Part shown: piece after piece, positions 62,897-64,000 of the stretch
How positions within the stretch are numbered: the stretch's first letter is position 1
How the letters are laid out: the number at the start of each line of letters is the position of its first letter
Program-made: the position numbers and the translations under genes
The notes under the pieces: model-generated
Told to the model about the DNA's origin: nothing
Seen by the model: the letters and a program-made list of their open reading frames with translations, nothing else
Database searches by the model: none
DNA from: JAPPLB01 sp965204095
GTDB taxonomy: Bacteria > Acidobacteriota > Terriglobia > Bryobacterales > UBA6623
Reading direction: 5' to 3'
Length of the DNA: 64,000 nucleotides
NCBI GenBank assembly: GCA_965204095.1
Contig: OZ241991.1
Coordinates: 5,208,001 to 5,272,000, forward strand

Positions 62897-64000
62897 ATGG
62901 ACAAGCACATCTATGCATTCGGATCAGGGACGGCCGAAGGCGACGGGACGATGAAAGACACTCTCGGGGGCAAGGGCGCGGGCTTGGCCGAAATGAGCCG
63001 CGCCGGAGTACCGGTTCCCCCAGGCTTCACCATCGCAACCCAGGTCTGCAACCTGTACTTCGAGAACGGAAATACGACCCCGCCTGCCATCCAGCAAGAG
63101 ATGGAGCGGCATCTCGCGAACCTCGAAGAAACGATGGGCCAGAAACTGGGCGATACGGACAACCCGCTTCTGGTGAGCGTCCGCTCGGGCGCCAAGTTCT
63201 CGATGCCGGGGATGATGGACACCATCCTCAACCTCGGGCTCAATGACGAGACCACGATAGTGCTCGCAAGCAAATCGGGCAACCCCCGCTTCGCCTACGA
63301 TTGCTATCGGCGCTTCATTCAGATGTTCGGCAACGTCGTGCTGGCTATCGACAAGGATGATTTCGAGCATCTGCTCGAAGACCTCAAGAAGCAGCGGAAA
63401 GTCACGCTCGACACCGACCTCACGGTGGACGACCTCGAGCTCTTGACGCAGCGGTTCAAAGGGGTTGTCCGGCAGAAAACCGGGAAGGATTTCCCCCAGA
63501 ACGCCCGCCGGCAGCTCGACATGGCGCGGGACGCCGTCTTCCGGTCGTGGCACAACCCGCGAGCTAAACATTACCGACGTATGAACGAGATCGCCGACGA
63601 CCTCGGTACGGGCGTGAATGTGCAAACGATGGTGTTTGGCAACCTCGGCGATACGTCGGCGACCGGTGTGGGTTTCACGCGCAATCCCGCGACGGGTGAG
63701 AAGGTGTTCTACGGTGAGTTCCTGATCAACGCGCAAGGGGAAGACGTCGTCGCCGGCATCCGCACGCCGCGGCCGATTTCTGAGCTCAAGGAGTTGATGC
63801 CCGAGGCTTTTGATGAGTTGCGGCGGATCACGACCAATCTGGAAAACCACTACCGCGATGTGCAGGATTTCGAGTTCACGATCCAGGACCGCAAGCTCTA
63901 CATGCTCCAGACGCGCAACGGTAAGCGCACCGGGCCGGCCGCCGTTCGCATCGCGGTCGAGATGGTCGAAGAAGGCCTGATCTCGAAGCAGGAGGCCGTG
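62897..64000 (+). CDS. ppdK: Pyruvate, phosphate dikinase, 5' part (runs off the window)
   Basis: 368 codons are visible. The ATP-grasp N-terminus shows GGKGAGLAEMSRAGVPVPPG, FTIATQVCN, LVSVRSGAKFSMPGMMDTIL, NLGLNDETT, GDTSATGVGFTRNPATGE and FEFTIQDRKLYMLQTRNGK. PpdK interconverts pyruvate, ATP and phosphate with PEP, AMP and pyrophosphate. The swivelling His and the PEP domain lie beyond the window. Start ATG 62897, with an A-rich GGAGCAAGAAAAGAAG leader. Confidence 0.95.
   Translation, partial: MDKHIYAFGSGTAEGDGTMKDTLGGKGAGLAEMSRAGVPVPPGFTIATQVCNLYFENGNTTPPAIQQEMERHLANLEETMGQKLGDTDNPLLVSVRSGAKFSMPGMMDTILNLGLNDETTIVLASKSGNPRFAYDCYRRFIQMFGNVVLAIDKDDFEHLLEDLKKQRKVTLDTDLTVDDLELLTQRFKGVVRQKTGKDFPQNARRQLDMARDAVFRSWHNPRAKHYRRMNEIADDLGTGVNVQTMVFGNLGDTSATGVGFTRNPATGEKVFYGEFLINAQGEDVVAGIRTPRPISELKELMPEAFDELRRITTNLENHYRDVQDFEFTIQDRKLYMLQTRNGKRTGPAAVRIAVEMVEEGLISKQEAV

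Overview
The window is about 64 kb of high-GC bacterial chromosome, most probably from an Acidobacteriota member (Bryobacterales/Solibacter-like). This rests on gene content, not on a marker tree. The content is paired DUF1587/1592/1588/1585 c-type cytochrome and DUF1552 Tat proteins, bacillithiol genes (bshC and a bstA-like gene), many exported Tat hydrolases, secreted leucine-rich repeat proteins, and a recO-glyQ-glyS-ppdK block. No rRNA or tRNA gene was recognised.

Layout. 1-7.5 kb is an accessory, defence-flavoured segment: an IS630 element sits inside a DNA adenine methylase gene that also has a nuclease-like N-terminus, followed by DUF2335 and DUF29 proteins, two small ORFs with strong ribosome binding sites, and a lower-GC AbiV-like gene. 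7.6-10.5 kb holds a PepSY membrane protein, a tiny Tat lipoprotein and a JmjC-type cupin hydroxylase. 10.5-14.9 kb is repeat-rich, with one MFS transporter and one small gene. 14.9-18.2 kb is the cytochrome/DUF1552 pair, 18.3-21.4 kb two coupled LRR genes, and 21.5-26.1 kb an exported DapA-like protein, a GSA-type aminotransferase and gamma-glutamyltransferase. 26.3-33.4 kb holds small proteins, an ltaE operon, hemW, an esterase lipoprotein and mtgA. 33.7-38.8 kb has a secreted unknown, a decayed nuclease fragment, a DUF262/DUF1524 endonuclease, a lone HigA and an exported aminopeptidase P. 38.9-49.6 kb has small membrane proteins, a sugar dehydrogenase/lactonase pair, a DegP-like protease, a DapA homologue lacking its catalytic residues, bshC, an outer-membrane protein and an RsbW-RsbV fusion. 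50-64 kb is mostly housekeeping: a PYROXD2-like oxidase, CCA transferase, an esterase, acetoacetyl-CoA synthetase with an aminotransferase, recO, bstA-like, glyQ, glyS and the start of ppdK.

The most unusual feature is non-coding. A roughly 185-bp dispersed element with 20-bp terminal inverted repeats and several nested internal stems occurs in seven near-complete copies, two hybrids, one 45-bp hairpin derivative and several fragments. Five times its end supplies or touches the stop codon of a gene. A second family, made of 7-bp units read as (T/A)CACGA(A/G), forms short arrays that always start after TTTT and end at CACGG..CTTTT; in two places such an array has replaced the interior of the first element. 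A third repeat is a tandem of about 212-234 bp that carries a hairpin followed by a T run. One element copy and the bstA-like gene lie between recO and a decayed duplicate of the recO 3' end, which leaves a visible trace of how the recO-glyQ junction was invaded.
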